From positions 1 to 7,688 of the forward strand of contig CALLJI010000080.1 in assembly GCA_938091475.1 (NCBI GenBank): DNA of 7,688 nucleotides, read 5' to 3'. Source of the DNA: an uncultured Caldimicrobium sp. GTDB taxonomy: Bacteria; Desulfobacterota; Thermodesulfobacteria; Thermodesulfobacteriales; Thermodesulfobacteriaceae. The notes beneath the pieces are model-generated. The model was not told the origin of the DNA, did no database searches, and saw nothing but the letters and a program-made list of their open reading frames with translations. Below, piece by piece: positions 1 through 6,969 of this stretch; the first letter of the stretch is position 1; every line of letters starts with the position of its first letter. Both the position numbers and the translations under genes were made by a program.

Positions 1-289
1 CCTCGGTGACCTTACTTGAGTCTCCTACCTCTTTTTTTAGCTGTATGTATATTTCCTTAATTTTAGAATTTTCAGAAAGTGCTAAAACTTTTGAAACATC
101 GCCTTTAGATTGAAGATTTAAATAATCAGATATTGCAATCCTTTGTGACTCCAAACTCTCGTGAATTTTCTTATTTGCAAGTAGATTAAAACCCAAAAAA
201 AGGGTCACTAAAATAAGAACAAAAAGTACTCCTAATCCGATTAAAAGATGCCTCCTAATACTTCCAGCAAGCGAGTTTTTCTCAAACAC
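1..289 (-). CDS. N-terminal part of a membrane-anchored protein, possibly a chemoreceptor or sensor kinase (partial)
   Basis: The frame is open from a GTG at 289-287 to the left edge, giving 96 residues with the 3' part missing. The start is supported by a GGGAGGGG Shine-Dalgarno five bases upstream and a candidate promoter further up. The protein begins with a short basic segment (SIRRH, residues 10-14). One strongly hydrophobic stretch follows (about residues 15-38, Leu/Val/Phe/Gly rich). The rest is hydrophilic and helical, rich in Lys, Glu and Ser (from about residue 39). One N-terminal membrane helix followed by a helical extracytoplasmic region is the layout of methyl-accepting chemotaxis proteins and sensor histidine kinases, but no diagnostic domain (HAMP, MCP signalling or kinase) lies inside the window. 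The coding call is fairly safe. The function is a guess from architecture only. Confidence 0.7.
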   Translation of the reverse strand, partial: MFEKNSLAGSIRRHLLIGLGVLFVLILVTLFLGFNLLANKKIHESLESQRIAISDYLNLQSKGDVSKVLALSENSKIKEIYIQLKKEVGDSSKVTE

Positions 290-340
290 AGTTACCCCTC
301 CCTAAATTAATTTCCATATTCTTTTAGCTTAATTAAGTGT

Positions 341-368
341 TTTATATCAAATTTTTACCAAAAAACAA
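341..368 (-). promoter_or_regulatory. Candidate extended -10 sigma-70 promoter for the left-edge membrane gene
   Basis: On the minus strand, TTGTTT (368-363) is separated by 16 bp from TATAAA (346-341), which is preceded by TG one base upstream (TGATATAAA), an extended -10 element. The predicted transcription start is near 334, leaving a leader of about 45 nt before the GTG start. The perfect palindrome CTTAATTAAG (328-337) covers the predicted start point and could be an operator, but palindromes of this length are common in AT-rich DNA. The -35 is weak. Confidence 0.4.
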
Positions 369-433
369 GAGGGAATTTTAAGATGTGTGATACTATTTTG
401 AGAGGTCAGACAATAAGTGCAGAATGTGATTTC

Positions 434-459
434 GTAGGGGCACGGCGGTGCCGTGCCCC
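434..459 (+). repeat. REP-like palindromic unit 1 (GTAG foot, plus orientation)
   Basis: GTAG (434-437) leads into a perfect hairpin. The 10-nt arm GGGGCACGGC (437-446) pairs with GCCGTGCCCC (450-459) around the 3-nt loop GGT. It is one half of an inverted pair with unit 2: the outer nine bases GTAGGGGCA (434-442) are the exact reverse complement of 481-489. Confidence 0.75.
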
Positions 460-464
460 CAATT

Positions 465-489
465 GGGCAGCCGCAAGGGCTGCCCCTAC
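465..489 (-). repeat. REP-like palindromic unit 2 (GTAG foot, minus orientation)
   Basis: Read on the minus strand, GTAG (489-486) is followed by GGGCAGCC (485-478), a 5-nt loop and GGCTGCCC (472-465), a perfect 8-bp stem. Only AATT plus one C separates it from unit 1, and the two are tail to tail with the GTAG ends outward, as in E. coli BIME pairs. Confidence 0.75.
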
Positions 490-504
490 ATTATTTGAAT
501 TCTT

Positions 505-528
505 GGGCTCAGCATGCTGAGCCCCTAC
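505..528 (-). repeat. REP-like palindromic unit 3 (GTAG foot, minus orientation)
   Basis: A perfect 20-bp palindrome spans 505-524 (arm GGGCTCAGCA on either strand). On the minus strand it is preceded by GTAG (528-525). The interior differs from units 1 and 2, but pairing is complete. Confidence 0.75.
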
Positions 529-573
529 AGATCTTTAAATCTTTTGGTCAAATCGTGATTTATCTTATAAATC

Positions 574-598
574 GGGGATATTCTTGAATTGCCCCTAC
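574..598 (-). repeat. REP-like unit 4, degraded (minus orientation)
   Basis: On the minus strand GTAGGGGC (598-591) is intact, but the hairpin is imperfect: GGGG (595-592) can pair with CCCC (577-574), and ATTC (588-585, approximately) with GAAT (583-580), separated by small internal loops. The foot and first stem bases match the other copies; the rest has drifted or belongs to a different subtype. Confidence 0.5.
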
Positions 599-613
599 CC
601 TTTTTGATATTTC

Positions 614-638
614 GGGCACAGCAATGCTGTGCCCCTAC
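614..638 (-). repeat. REP-like palindromic unit 5 (GTAG foot, minus orientation)
   Basis: On the minus strand GTAG (638-635) precedes the 10-nt arm at 634-625, which pairs perfectly with 623-614 (plus-strand arm GGGCACAGCA) around a single central base. In practice the innermost pairs would open to form a loop. On the plus strand an eight-T run (641-648) follows six bases after the palindrome. Confidence 0.75.
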
Positions 639-666
639 GCTTTTTTTTCATTCCAAAATTGAAAAT

Positions 667-691
667 GTAGGGGCAGGGCTTGCCCCTGCCC
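667..691 (+). repeat. REP-like palindromic unit 6 (GTAG foot, plus orientation)
   Basis: GTAG (667-670) is followed by GGGCAGGG (671-678), the loop CTTGC and CCCTGCCC (684-691), a perfect 8-bp stem. It faces unit 5 in the opposite orientation. It is also the first strong hairpin downstream of the coiled-coil gene on the minus strand, where it is followed by a broken T-rich stretch, so it might act as a weak terminator. Confidence 0.75.
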
Positions 692-746
692 GAAAGGTTT
701 TAAACCAGATTTAGACAACTCCAATGGCGGAGGAGGCTTGATTTAC

Positions 747-1283
747 TTAGGCTGCTTCATACATCCTTCTCTCTAACCTCTGTACTCTCCTAAGTATATC
801 ATCAATGTATTCCTTGTTAGAAAGCGCGCGCTTTAATTCCCCCTTTATATTCGAAACCTCCATAAAGAGTGCATCCAACCTTGAGTCTATCCTATGAGAA
901 ATCTCATCAATCCTCTTATTTGTCTCGTCTATCCTATGCGTATTTTGCATAATCTCTCCCTTTAACTCAACCCTCAATTCATCTATTTTTTTGTGTGTCT
1001 CATCAATCCTCTTATTTGTCTCATCTATTCGTATATTTACCTCATCAATACGCTTATTAGTATCACTAAGAGCCAGTCTTATATTCCTTATTTCCTCTTT
1101 TATTTCAGACTCAAACTGAGCTTGTCTTAATTCAAGAGACCCCATTCTTGCACTAATAGATTCTATAGCAAGCCTAAATCCAGCCAGCTCCCCTGTAACA
1201 GAAGCTCTAAAATCTCTGAATTCTTCTTTTATTTCACCTATAATCACCTCCCTAACTGTTTGAATAAGTTTGTCAAGGTCCAT
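747..1283 (-). CDS. Small heptad-repeat coiled-coil protein of unknown function
   Basis: This 178-residue protein is almost wholly predicted alpha-helical coiled coil, with no signal peptide or membrane helix visible. Its centre is a run of heptads of the form (T/V)N(K/I)RIDE: residues 74-81, 82-88, 89-95 and 96-102, then after a 12-residue break two more at about 115-120 and 121-127 and a partial one at 128-133. Hydrophobic Ile recurs every seven residues, as expected for an oligomeric helical bundle. The N-terminal 70 residues and the C-terminus (about 145-175) are also charged helix. The ATG start is preceded by the strong Shine-Dalgarno AGGAGGTG with a 4-nt spacer, and a good promoter lies upstream, so it is transcribed on its own. 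Similar NKRIDE-type repeats occur in many bacterial hypothetical proteins and resemble Borrelia Bdr-type repeats in style, but I cannot assign a function. Confidence 0.85.
   Translation of the reverse strand: MDLDKLIQTVREVIIGEIKEEFRDFRASVTGELAGFRLAIESISARMGSLELRQAQFESEIKEEIRNIRLALSDTNKRIDEVNIRIDETNKRIDETHKKIDELRVELKGEIMQNTHRIDETNKRIDEISHRIDSRLDALFMEVSNIKGELKRALSNKEYIDDILRRVQRLERRMYEAA
902..1030 (-). repeat. Near-identical 33-bp DNA repeats inside the coiled-coil gene
   Basis: The 33 bases at 902-934 and at 998-1030 differ at only two positions and are offset by exactly 96 bp (32 codons), so the reading frame is kept. They encode the two RIDETNKRIDE-like blocks (ending near residues 95 and 127). 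A more diverged third copy begins near 1041. This level of DNA identity, beyond what the protein repeat needs, suggests recent duplication and possible length variation. Confidence 0.7.
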
Positions 1284-1287
1284 CTCA

Positions 1288-1295
1288 CACCTCCT
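1288..1295 (-). promoter_or_regulatory. Strong Shine-Dalgarno of the coiled-coil gene
   Basis: AGGAGGTG on the minus strand matches the anti-Shine-Dalgarno end of 16S rRNA over eight bases, four bases before the ATG. It fixes the start codon at 1283. Confidence 0.8.
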
Positions 1296-1342
1296 AAGAT
1301 AAAAGTATCCTTAAAATTATTCAATTAGTCCAACCTTATCGT

Positions 1343-1371
1343 ATTATGTAACTTATCTAATGTTTTGTCAA
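1343..1371 (-). promoter_or_regulatory. Near-consensus sigma-70 promoter of the coiled-coil gene
   Basis: On the minus strand a perfect -35 TTGACA (1371-1366) is followed, after an optimal 17-bp spacer, by CATAAT (1348-1343), matching TATAAT at five of six positions. The predicted start near 1336 leaves a leader of about 50 nt. The hexamer GATAAG or its complement occurs three times around it: 1377-1382 just upstream of -35, 1352-1357 in the spacer, and 1335-1340 at the start site. These could be operator half-sites. Confidence 0.65.
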
Positions 1372-1437
1372 TAGTTGATAAGGGTGTATGATTACTTTTC
1401 GCAGGCTAAGGCCTAGGGCTACCATTTTTTTCTCCTT

Positions 1438-1461
1438 GGGCACAGCAAGACGAGCCCCTAC
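1438..1461 (-). repeat. REP-like unit 7, degraded, just behind the cyclo-ligase stop codon
   Basis: On the minus strand GTAG (1461-1458) is followed by GGGC (1457-1454), and the unit ends in GCTGTGCCC (1446-1438). The distal arm is identical to that of unit 5, but the proximal arm has lost complementarity, so only the outer GGGC/GCCC pairs hold. It lies seven bases after the TAG of the cyclo-ligase gene, a typical REP location in the 3' untranslated region. Confidence 0.55.
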
Positions 1462-1468
1462 AAATTTT

Positions 1469-2023
1469 CTAAAAGAATCCATCTTCGGTTAGGATCAAAT
1501 CCATTTTTATATCATGAGATTCCTTAGGAAGGAAATCCTGAACTTGAAAGGAAAAGGCAACACCAATTTTAAGAGCCTTAGTCTCTCTTAAAAATCTGTC
1601 ATAATAGCCTCCTCCATAGCCAAGTCTGAACTTCTCTCTATCAAAGGCTAATCCTGGCACTAAAACAATTTCTAAGTCCTCTGGAGCGCACTGAGAACTT
1701 GTAGAGGGAGGCTCTGGAATTCCCATATACCCTGGAGTAAGCTCTGTTAAACTTCTCACTAAATGAAAGGTAAGCTTGCCCTCCTTGGAATGAACCCGCG
1801 GAAAAAAGATCTCCCTATCTTTAGCTTTTAGAAACCCCTCCACCGCTAAGGTTAAATCTACTTCTTTGTTAATAAAATGATAAAAGGCTATCTTCTTGAC
1901 CTCTTGAGAGGAAAGGAAATTTATTAGCCTTCTACAAATTTCCCGGGATTTCTCTCTCCATTCCTCTAAAGAGAGAGACTCCCTTAAATATTTATACTTA
2001 TCTCTCAAAAGCTTTTTGTTCAT
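1469..2023 (-). CDS. fau: 5-formyltetrahydrofolate cyclo-ligase (5,10-methenyltetrahydrofolate synthetase)
   Basis: The enzyme uses ATP to close 5-formyltetrahydrofolate to 5,10-methenyltetrahydrofolate, returning the storage or by-product folate to the one-carbon pool in the cytoplasm. The 184-residue length fits the family (about 180-200). The signature is the Gly/Tyr-rich nucleotide-phosphate loop RLGYGGGYYDRFL (residues 133-145), preceded by GIPEP (101-105) and VPGLAFD (122-128) and followed by the C-terminal HDIKMDLILTE (170-180). The N-terminus has the usual basic helical segment (LRDKYKYLRESLS). The ATG at 2023 has only a weak AAGG three bases upstream, so translation may be inefficient, but no better start is visible. 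It lies 81 bp downstream of atpC in the same direction, with a stem-loop between them, and is probably co-transcribed at a lower level. The stop is TAG. Confidence 0.93.
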   Translation of the reverse strand: MNKKLLRDKYKYLRESLSLEEWREKSREICRRLINFLSSQEVKKIAFYHFINKEVDLTLAVEGFLKAKDREIFFPRVHSKEGKLTFHLVRSLTELTPGYMGIPEPPSTSSQCAPEDLEIVLVPGLAFDREKFRLGYGGGYYDRFLRETKALKIGVAFSFQVQDFLPKESHDIKMDLILTEDGFF

Positions 2024-2055
2024 CAGCCTTATACTCTTAAAGATTAGTTGAGATG

Positions 2056-2083
2056 AGCAGGAGCTACACTTATAGCTCCTGCT
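2056..2083 (-). promoter_or_regulatory. Intercistronic stem-loop between atpC and the cyclo-ligase gene
   Basis: AGCAGGAGCTA (2056-2066) and TAGCTCCTGCT (2073-2083) form a perfect 11-bp stem with a 6-nt loop. In the minus-strand transcript it starts 21 bases after the atpC stop codon. Neither strand carries a T-run directly after it, so it is not a canonical intrinsic terminator. It could be an attenuating or processing hairpin, or protect the 3' end of the atp message from exonucleases. Seven Ts follow the atpC stop immediately, but before the hairpin rather than after it. Confidence 0.6.
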
Positions 2084-2104
2084 AAGGGGAAGTGATCAAA
2101 AAAA

Positions 2105-2533
2105 TTATCTTGGCAATCCGCTCTTTCCTCGTTCTGCAACTAACAATCTTGTCATAGCTCGTTGTAGAGCAGCTCTTGCCCGGGCATAATCAATTTCAGC
2201 AATTTTGGCGTGATATTCTTGGATCCTCTTTTCTGCCCTTTCCTTTGCTCTTAAAGCTCTTTCTACATCTATTTCATAAGCTCTTTCTGCTACCTCTGCT
2301 AAAAAAGTTATTTTGTTTTGGGAAACCTCGCAGAAGCCACCACTTACCGCTAACCATTCCTCCTTATCACCTACTTTATATCTTAAAGGCCCTGTTTTAA
2401 TAGCTGCAACCATAGGAGCATGATGAGCTAAAACTCCAAACTCACCTTCCACTCCAGGAGCTATAACTATATCTACCTCTTCACTCACCACCATTCTCTC
2501 AGGAGTAATAACTTCTAACCAAATTCTTGCCAT
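2105..2533 (-). CDS. atpC: F1Fo ATP synthase subunit epsilon
   Basis: Epsilon sits at the foot of the rotor stalk, binding gamma and the c-ring, and can inhibit ATP hydrolysis by extending its C-terminal helices. The 142 residues cover the full family length. An N-terminal beta-sandwich (about 1-85) contains the hallmark GVEGEFGVLAHHAP (27-40) and VSGGFCEV (63-70). A C-terminal helical hairpin (about 88-135) is rich in Ala, Arg and Glu, with AEIDYARARAALQRA near its middle. The ATG is preceded by AAGGGGG, which overlaps the atpD stop codon (TAAGGGGG); only 12 nt separate the genes, consistent with translational coupling. It is the last atp gene. Confidence 0.97.
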   Translation of the reverse strand: MARIWLEVITPERMVVSEEVDIVIAPGVEGEFGVLAHHAPMVAAIKTGPLRYKVGDKEEWLAVSGGFCEVSQNKITFLAEVAERAYEIDVERALRAKERAEKRIQEYHAKIAEIDYARARAALQRAMTRLLVAERGKSGLPR

Positions 2534-2545
2534 AAAAAATCCCCC

Positions 2546-3982
<1,437 letters not shown>

Positions 3983-3989
3983 TTAACTT

Positions 3990-4859
3990 TTAACCTTTAA
4001 TAGCCTCAGCACCACCTACAATATCCATTAATTCTTTGGTGATGCTGGCTTGCCTTACTTTGTTATAATATAGAGTTAGTTGCTTTACCATATCCGTACA
4101 AGCTCGATTAGCATTATCCATTGCAGTCATTCGAGCAGCTTGTTCACTCACAGAAGTTTCAAGCATAGCTGAATAAATCTTATTATTTAGATATAAGGGT
4201 AAAAGTTGGGGCAAAAGCTCCTCTTCCTCTGGCTCATACATATAAGAAGTAGCAACCTTTTTTTCACTAACTTCAAACTCAAGGGGTAAAAATTTTTCAG
4301 TTTTAGGAATTTGTCTGATAAGATTTACAAAATACCCGTAAATCAAATAAACTTCATCCCAGGTACCCTCAAGAAAGGCAGAAATAGCACTCCGAGCTAT
4401 TCTCCTTGCATCTTGCATAAGAACTCGAGACATTATGTCGGCATAACTTTCTCTTACTGGATATTTCCGTTTAAAATAGCTGATTCCCTTTTTCCCTACT
4501 AAGATTAATTCTACCTCTTTTCCCTCTCGGCGAAATTTTTTAATCTGACTCTCCGCTTCTCGTATTAAGTTACTATTGAAGGCTCCACAAAGCCCTCTAT
4601 CTGCTGTAATGAGTATTAAACCAACCCTTTTTACTTGGTCCCTTGAAACTAAATAGGGAATCCGGCTTTTATTAAGTCCCGGTGCACTGAGAAGCTGTGC
4701 TAAAACTTCATCAAACTTTGACCGATAAGGTCTAAAGCCCTCTAATCTCTCTTGTAAAGTCCTCAGCTTGGCTGAGGCAACCATATTCATTGCTTTAGTA
4801 ATCTGTCCAATTTTCTTTATAGCATCAATCTTTTTGCGTAAATCCCTTAAACTGGGCAT
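3990..4859 (-). CDS. atpG: F1Fo ATP synthase subunit gamma
   Basis: Gamma is the central rotor shaft turning inside the alpha3-beta3 hexamer. The 289-residue protein has the conserved N-terminal helix LRKKIDAIKKIGQITKAMNMVASAK (7-31), which pairs with the C-terminal helix to form the shaft. The central Rossmann-like domain has ITADRGLCGAFN (84-95). The C-terminal helix has ARMTAMDNANRA (242-253) and the ending QASITKELMDIVGGAEA. The start ATG lies three bases after AGGAGGAT, in a 16-nt gap after atpA. Confidence 0.97.
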   Translation of the reverse strand: MPSLRDLRKKIDAIKKIGQITKAMNMVASAKLRTLQERLEGFRPYRSKFDEVLAQLLSAPGLNKSRIPYLVSRDQVKRVGLILITADRGLCGAFNSNLIREAESQIKKFRREGKEVELILVGKKGISYFKRKYPVRESYADIMSRVLMQDARRIARSAISAFLEGTWDEVYLIYGYFVNLIRQIPKTEKFLPLEFEVSEKKVATSYMYEPEEEELLPQLLPLYLNNKIYSAMLETSVSEQAARMTAMDNANRACTDMVKQLTLYYNKVRQASITKELMDIVGGAEAIKG

Positions 4860-4875
4860 TCTATCCTCCTCTTAA

Positions 4876-6420
4876 TTAGGGAACAGGAACTGGTTCTATA
4901 TTATTCACCCTCTTAAATTCCTCATTAAATTCCCTAAAGGCATTCTTCATTTTTTCCTCAAGCTCAGAAGAGATCTCCTTCTTTTCCCTAATTTCTTGGA
5001 AAATTTCCGGATATTTTTTCTCTATAAACTCATAAAGTTCCTTTTCATATTGGGCTAAGACCTCAAGGGGCATCTCATCTAAAAACCCCCTGGTTCCAGC
5101 AAAAAGAATGCATACCTGCTTCTCCACCGGCAAAGGTTGATACTGGGGCTGTTTTAGAATTTCAACCAATCTTGCTCCTCTGTGAAGAACCCTCTGGGTA
5201 GCTTTGTCTAATTCAGAACCAAATTGAGCAAAGGCTGCAAGTTCTCTATACTGCGCAAGCTCAAGCCTCAAACGCCCTGCAACCTGCCTCATCGCCTTTA
5301 TCTGAGCTGAACCTCCCACCCGAGATACAGACAGGCCCACATTAACCGCTGGTCTAATACCAGCAAAAAATAACCCTGGCTCTAAGTAGATTTGCCCATC
5401 AGTAATAGAAATAACATTCGTAGGAATATAAGCAGAAACATCGCCCTGCAAAGTTTCAACAATAGGAAGTGCTGTTAAGGACCCACCACCATACTTGTCA
5501 TCAAGCTTTGCTGCTCTCTCAAGGAGCCTTGAATGATTGTAAAAGATATCCCCTGGATAGGCCTCTCTACCCGGAGGTCTTCTAAGGAGAAGAGAAATTT
5601 CACGATATTCTGCCGCCTGTTTAGAAAGGTCATCGTAAATCACTAAAGCATGTCTTCCTGTATCTCTAAAATACTCCCCTATGGCACATCCAGAATAAGG
5701 AGCAATCCATTGAAGTGCGGCAGTATCTGAAGCACAAGCTGCGACCACCGTAGTGTATTCCATAGCTCCAAATCTTCTCAAAATTTCAACTATTTGCGCT
5801 ACCGTTGATCTCTTTTGCCCGATGGCTACATAAATACAATAAACATCTGTATTCTTTTGTGCCAAAATAGCATCAATAGCTATGGCAGTTTTTCCAGTTT
5901 GCCTGTCTCCAAGAATGAGCTCTCTTTGACCTCTTCCAATGGGGGTCATAGCATCAATAGCCTTTACTCCAGTATACATTGGCTCATGAACTGGTTTTCT
6001 CTGAATAATACCAGGTGCTTTAAGCTCAATTCTGCGATATTCCTTTGCCTCAATGGGACCTTTTCCATCAAGAGGTCTTCCCATAGGATCTATTACCCTT
6101 CCTAAAACTGCCTCTCCTACAGGGATAGAAGCCACTCTCCCCGTTCTCTTGGCCACATCCCCTTCTTTAATCTTGGTATAATCACCCATAATAGGTATTC
6201 CCACATTATCAAACTCTAAATTAAGGGCAATACCTATTTCACCACTTTCAGGAAACTCTACTAACTCCATGTATTCACAATTTCTTAATCCGAAAACACG
6301 TGCTACTCCATCTGCAACAGATATCACTACACCCATTTCCTCTAAATCTATTTTTTTCTCAAACTCTTCAATGCGTTTTTTAATAAGATCGCTAAGTTCT
6401 TGAGCTTTAATGACTTCCAT
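4876..6420 (-). CDS. atpA: F1Fo ATP synthase subunit alpha
   Basis: Alpha forms the non-catalytic nucleotide-binding sites of the F1 hexamer and supplies the arginine finger to the beta catalytic sites. The 514 residues are standard. Domains in order: an N-terminal helix binding delta (1-25), a beta-barrel (about 28-95), the nucleotide-binding domain with P-loop GDRQTGKT (171-178), the Walker B-like [10 protein letters not shown] (258-267), [12 protein letters not shown] (280-291), the [10 protein letters not shown] arginine finger (Arg367), and a C-terminal helical domain. At 293-301 the usual FYLHSRLLE reads FYNHSRLLE. The C-terminus ends in an unusual NIEPVPVP tail. The ATG is preceded by AAGGGGGT lying inside the end of atpH, and only 3 nt separate the genes. 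Confidence 0.98.
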   Translation of the reverse strand: MEVIKAQELSDLIKKRIEEFEKKIDLEEMGVVISVADGVARVFGLRNCEYMELVEFPESGEIGIALNLEFDNVGIPIMGDYTKIKEGDVAKRTGRVASIPVGEAVLGRVIDPMGRPLDGKGPIEAKEYRRIELKAPGIIQRKPVHEPMYTGVKAIDAMTPIGRGQRELILGDRQTGKTAIAIDAILAQKNTDVYCIYVAIGQKRSTVAQIVEILRRFGAMEYTTVVAACASDTAALQWIAPYSGCAIGEYFRDTGRHALVIYDDLSKQAAEYREISLLLRRPPGREAYPGDIFYNHSRLLERAAKLDDKYGGGSLTALPIVETLQGDVSAYIPTNVISITDGQIYLEPGLFFAGIRPAVNVGLSVSRVGGSAQIKAMRQVAGRLRLELAQYRELAAFAQFGSELDKATQRVLHRGARLVEILKQPQYQPLPVEKQVCILFAGTRGFLDEMPLEVLAQYEKELYEFIEKKYPEIFQEIREKKEISSELEEKMKNAFREFNEEFKRVNNIEPVPVP

Positions 6421-6423
6421 TGG

Positions 6424-6969
6424 CTATACCCCCTTTATGATAATTTCTTTAAATTTTTCAAGCTGACTCTTAACAGTCCCATCCCAGATGTAATCGCCAA
6501 TCTTTACCTTTATTCCACCTATAATTTCTGGATCAACTCTCACCTCAAGATAAACCTGCTTTTTCAAAAGTTCCTTCAATGACTCCTCAAGCTCGCTTTT
6601 TTCCGCCTCTGAGAGAGGATAAGCTGCCACCACTTCACCTCTTGCTATACCAAGCTCTTCATCCAGTAAAGCCTGATACATAGCTACAATTTCTTCTAAG
6701 TACTGGATTCTCCTTCTCTCAATTAAAAGAACAAGGAATCTCTCAATCTCTGCAGGCACCCTATATACCCTTACTACTTCTTGCAAAATATCTAATTTTA
6801 TATCTGGGGGGTAGACTGGGCTTTGTAAAACCTGAAAAACCTCAGGTTGACTCTTTAGCTCTTTCAAAAGCTTAGTAAGCTCTTTACCATATTCCTCCGC
6901 TTGATTGAGCTCCTTTGCAGCTATAAATAATCCTTTGGCGTATTTAAGAGCAATAGCTAAGGCTCTCAA
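6424..6969 (-). CDS. atpH: F1Fo ATP synthase subunit delta, TTG start
   Basis: Delta caps the F1 hexamer and joins it to the b-type peripheral stalk. The 181-residue protein has the N-terminal helical domain starting IALKYAKGLF (6-15), equivalent to the usual VAxRYAxALF, and the conserved C-terminal segment GGIKVKIGDYIWDGTVKSQL (151-170). The start codon is TTG at 6969-6967. No ATG lies nearby, the reading begins at the family's normal distance from the conserved helix, and GGGAGGAG sits six bases upstream. The TTG overlaps the atpF stop as TTGA (4 nt), so delta translation is probably coupled to b. Confidence 0.95.
   Translation of the reverse strand: MRALAIALKYAKGLFIAAKELNQAEEYGKELTKLLKELKSQPEVFQVLQSPVYPPDIKLDILQEVVRVYRVPAEIERFLVLLIERRRIQYLEEIVAMYQALLDEELGIARGEVVAAYPLSEAEKSELEESLKELLKKQVYLEVRVDPEIIGGIKVKIGDYIWDGTVKSQLEKFKEIIIKGV

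Larger units (their letters stand above)
290..746. other. Intergenic region with REP-like repeats and no gene
   Basis: I see no plausible coding sequence here. The right part (434-691) holds six short palindromic GTAG-GGG units, annotated individually. The left part (290-433) is AT-rich leader and promoter DNA for the minus-strand membrane gene. A small perfect inverted repeat, GATTTAT (557-563) and ATAAATC (567-573), lies next to the most degraded unit. The stretch 692-746 shows nothing recognisable, and no classical hairpin-plus-T-run terminator directly follows the coiled-coil gene. Confidence 0.7.

Noticed and set aside
557..573. GATTTAT/ATAAATC inverted repeat as a regulatory operator.
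   Set aside because: It is not near a promoter and is most simply a remnant adjoining the degraded repeat unit 4.
614..648. Plus-strand palindrome followed by eight Ts, looking like an intrinsic terminator.
   Set aside because: Six bases separate stem and T-run, no plus-strand gene lies upstream, and the hairpin is one of a repeat family lacking T-runs in its other copies.
434..691. Repeated palindromes considered as a CRISPR array.
   Set aside because: Units are in both orientations, differ internally, are unevenly spaced and have no uniform spacers.
1357..1425. A 22-codon ORF on the minus strand (MVALGLSLRK...) with AAGGAG seven bases before its ATG.
   Set aside because: It overlaps the -35 element of the coiled-coil promoter, has no recognisable composition or homology clue, and a purine-rich site before a short ORF is easily found by chance.
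2098..2104. Run of seven Ts right after the atpC stop codon as a terminator tract.
   Set aside because: The stem-loop lies downstream of the T-run in the transcript, not upstream, so it cannot be an intrinsic terminator.
2176..2400. Plus-strand ORF of 74 codons, and similar plus-strand ORFs at 2630-2914, 3572-3754, 4311-4502, 5815-6105, 6400-6582 and 7285-7503.
   Set aside because: All lie antisense to well-recognised atp genes, have Ser/Leu/Phe-rich shadow composition, and lack family motifs.
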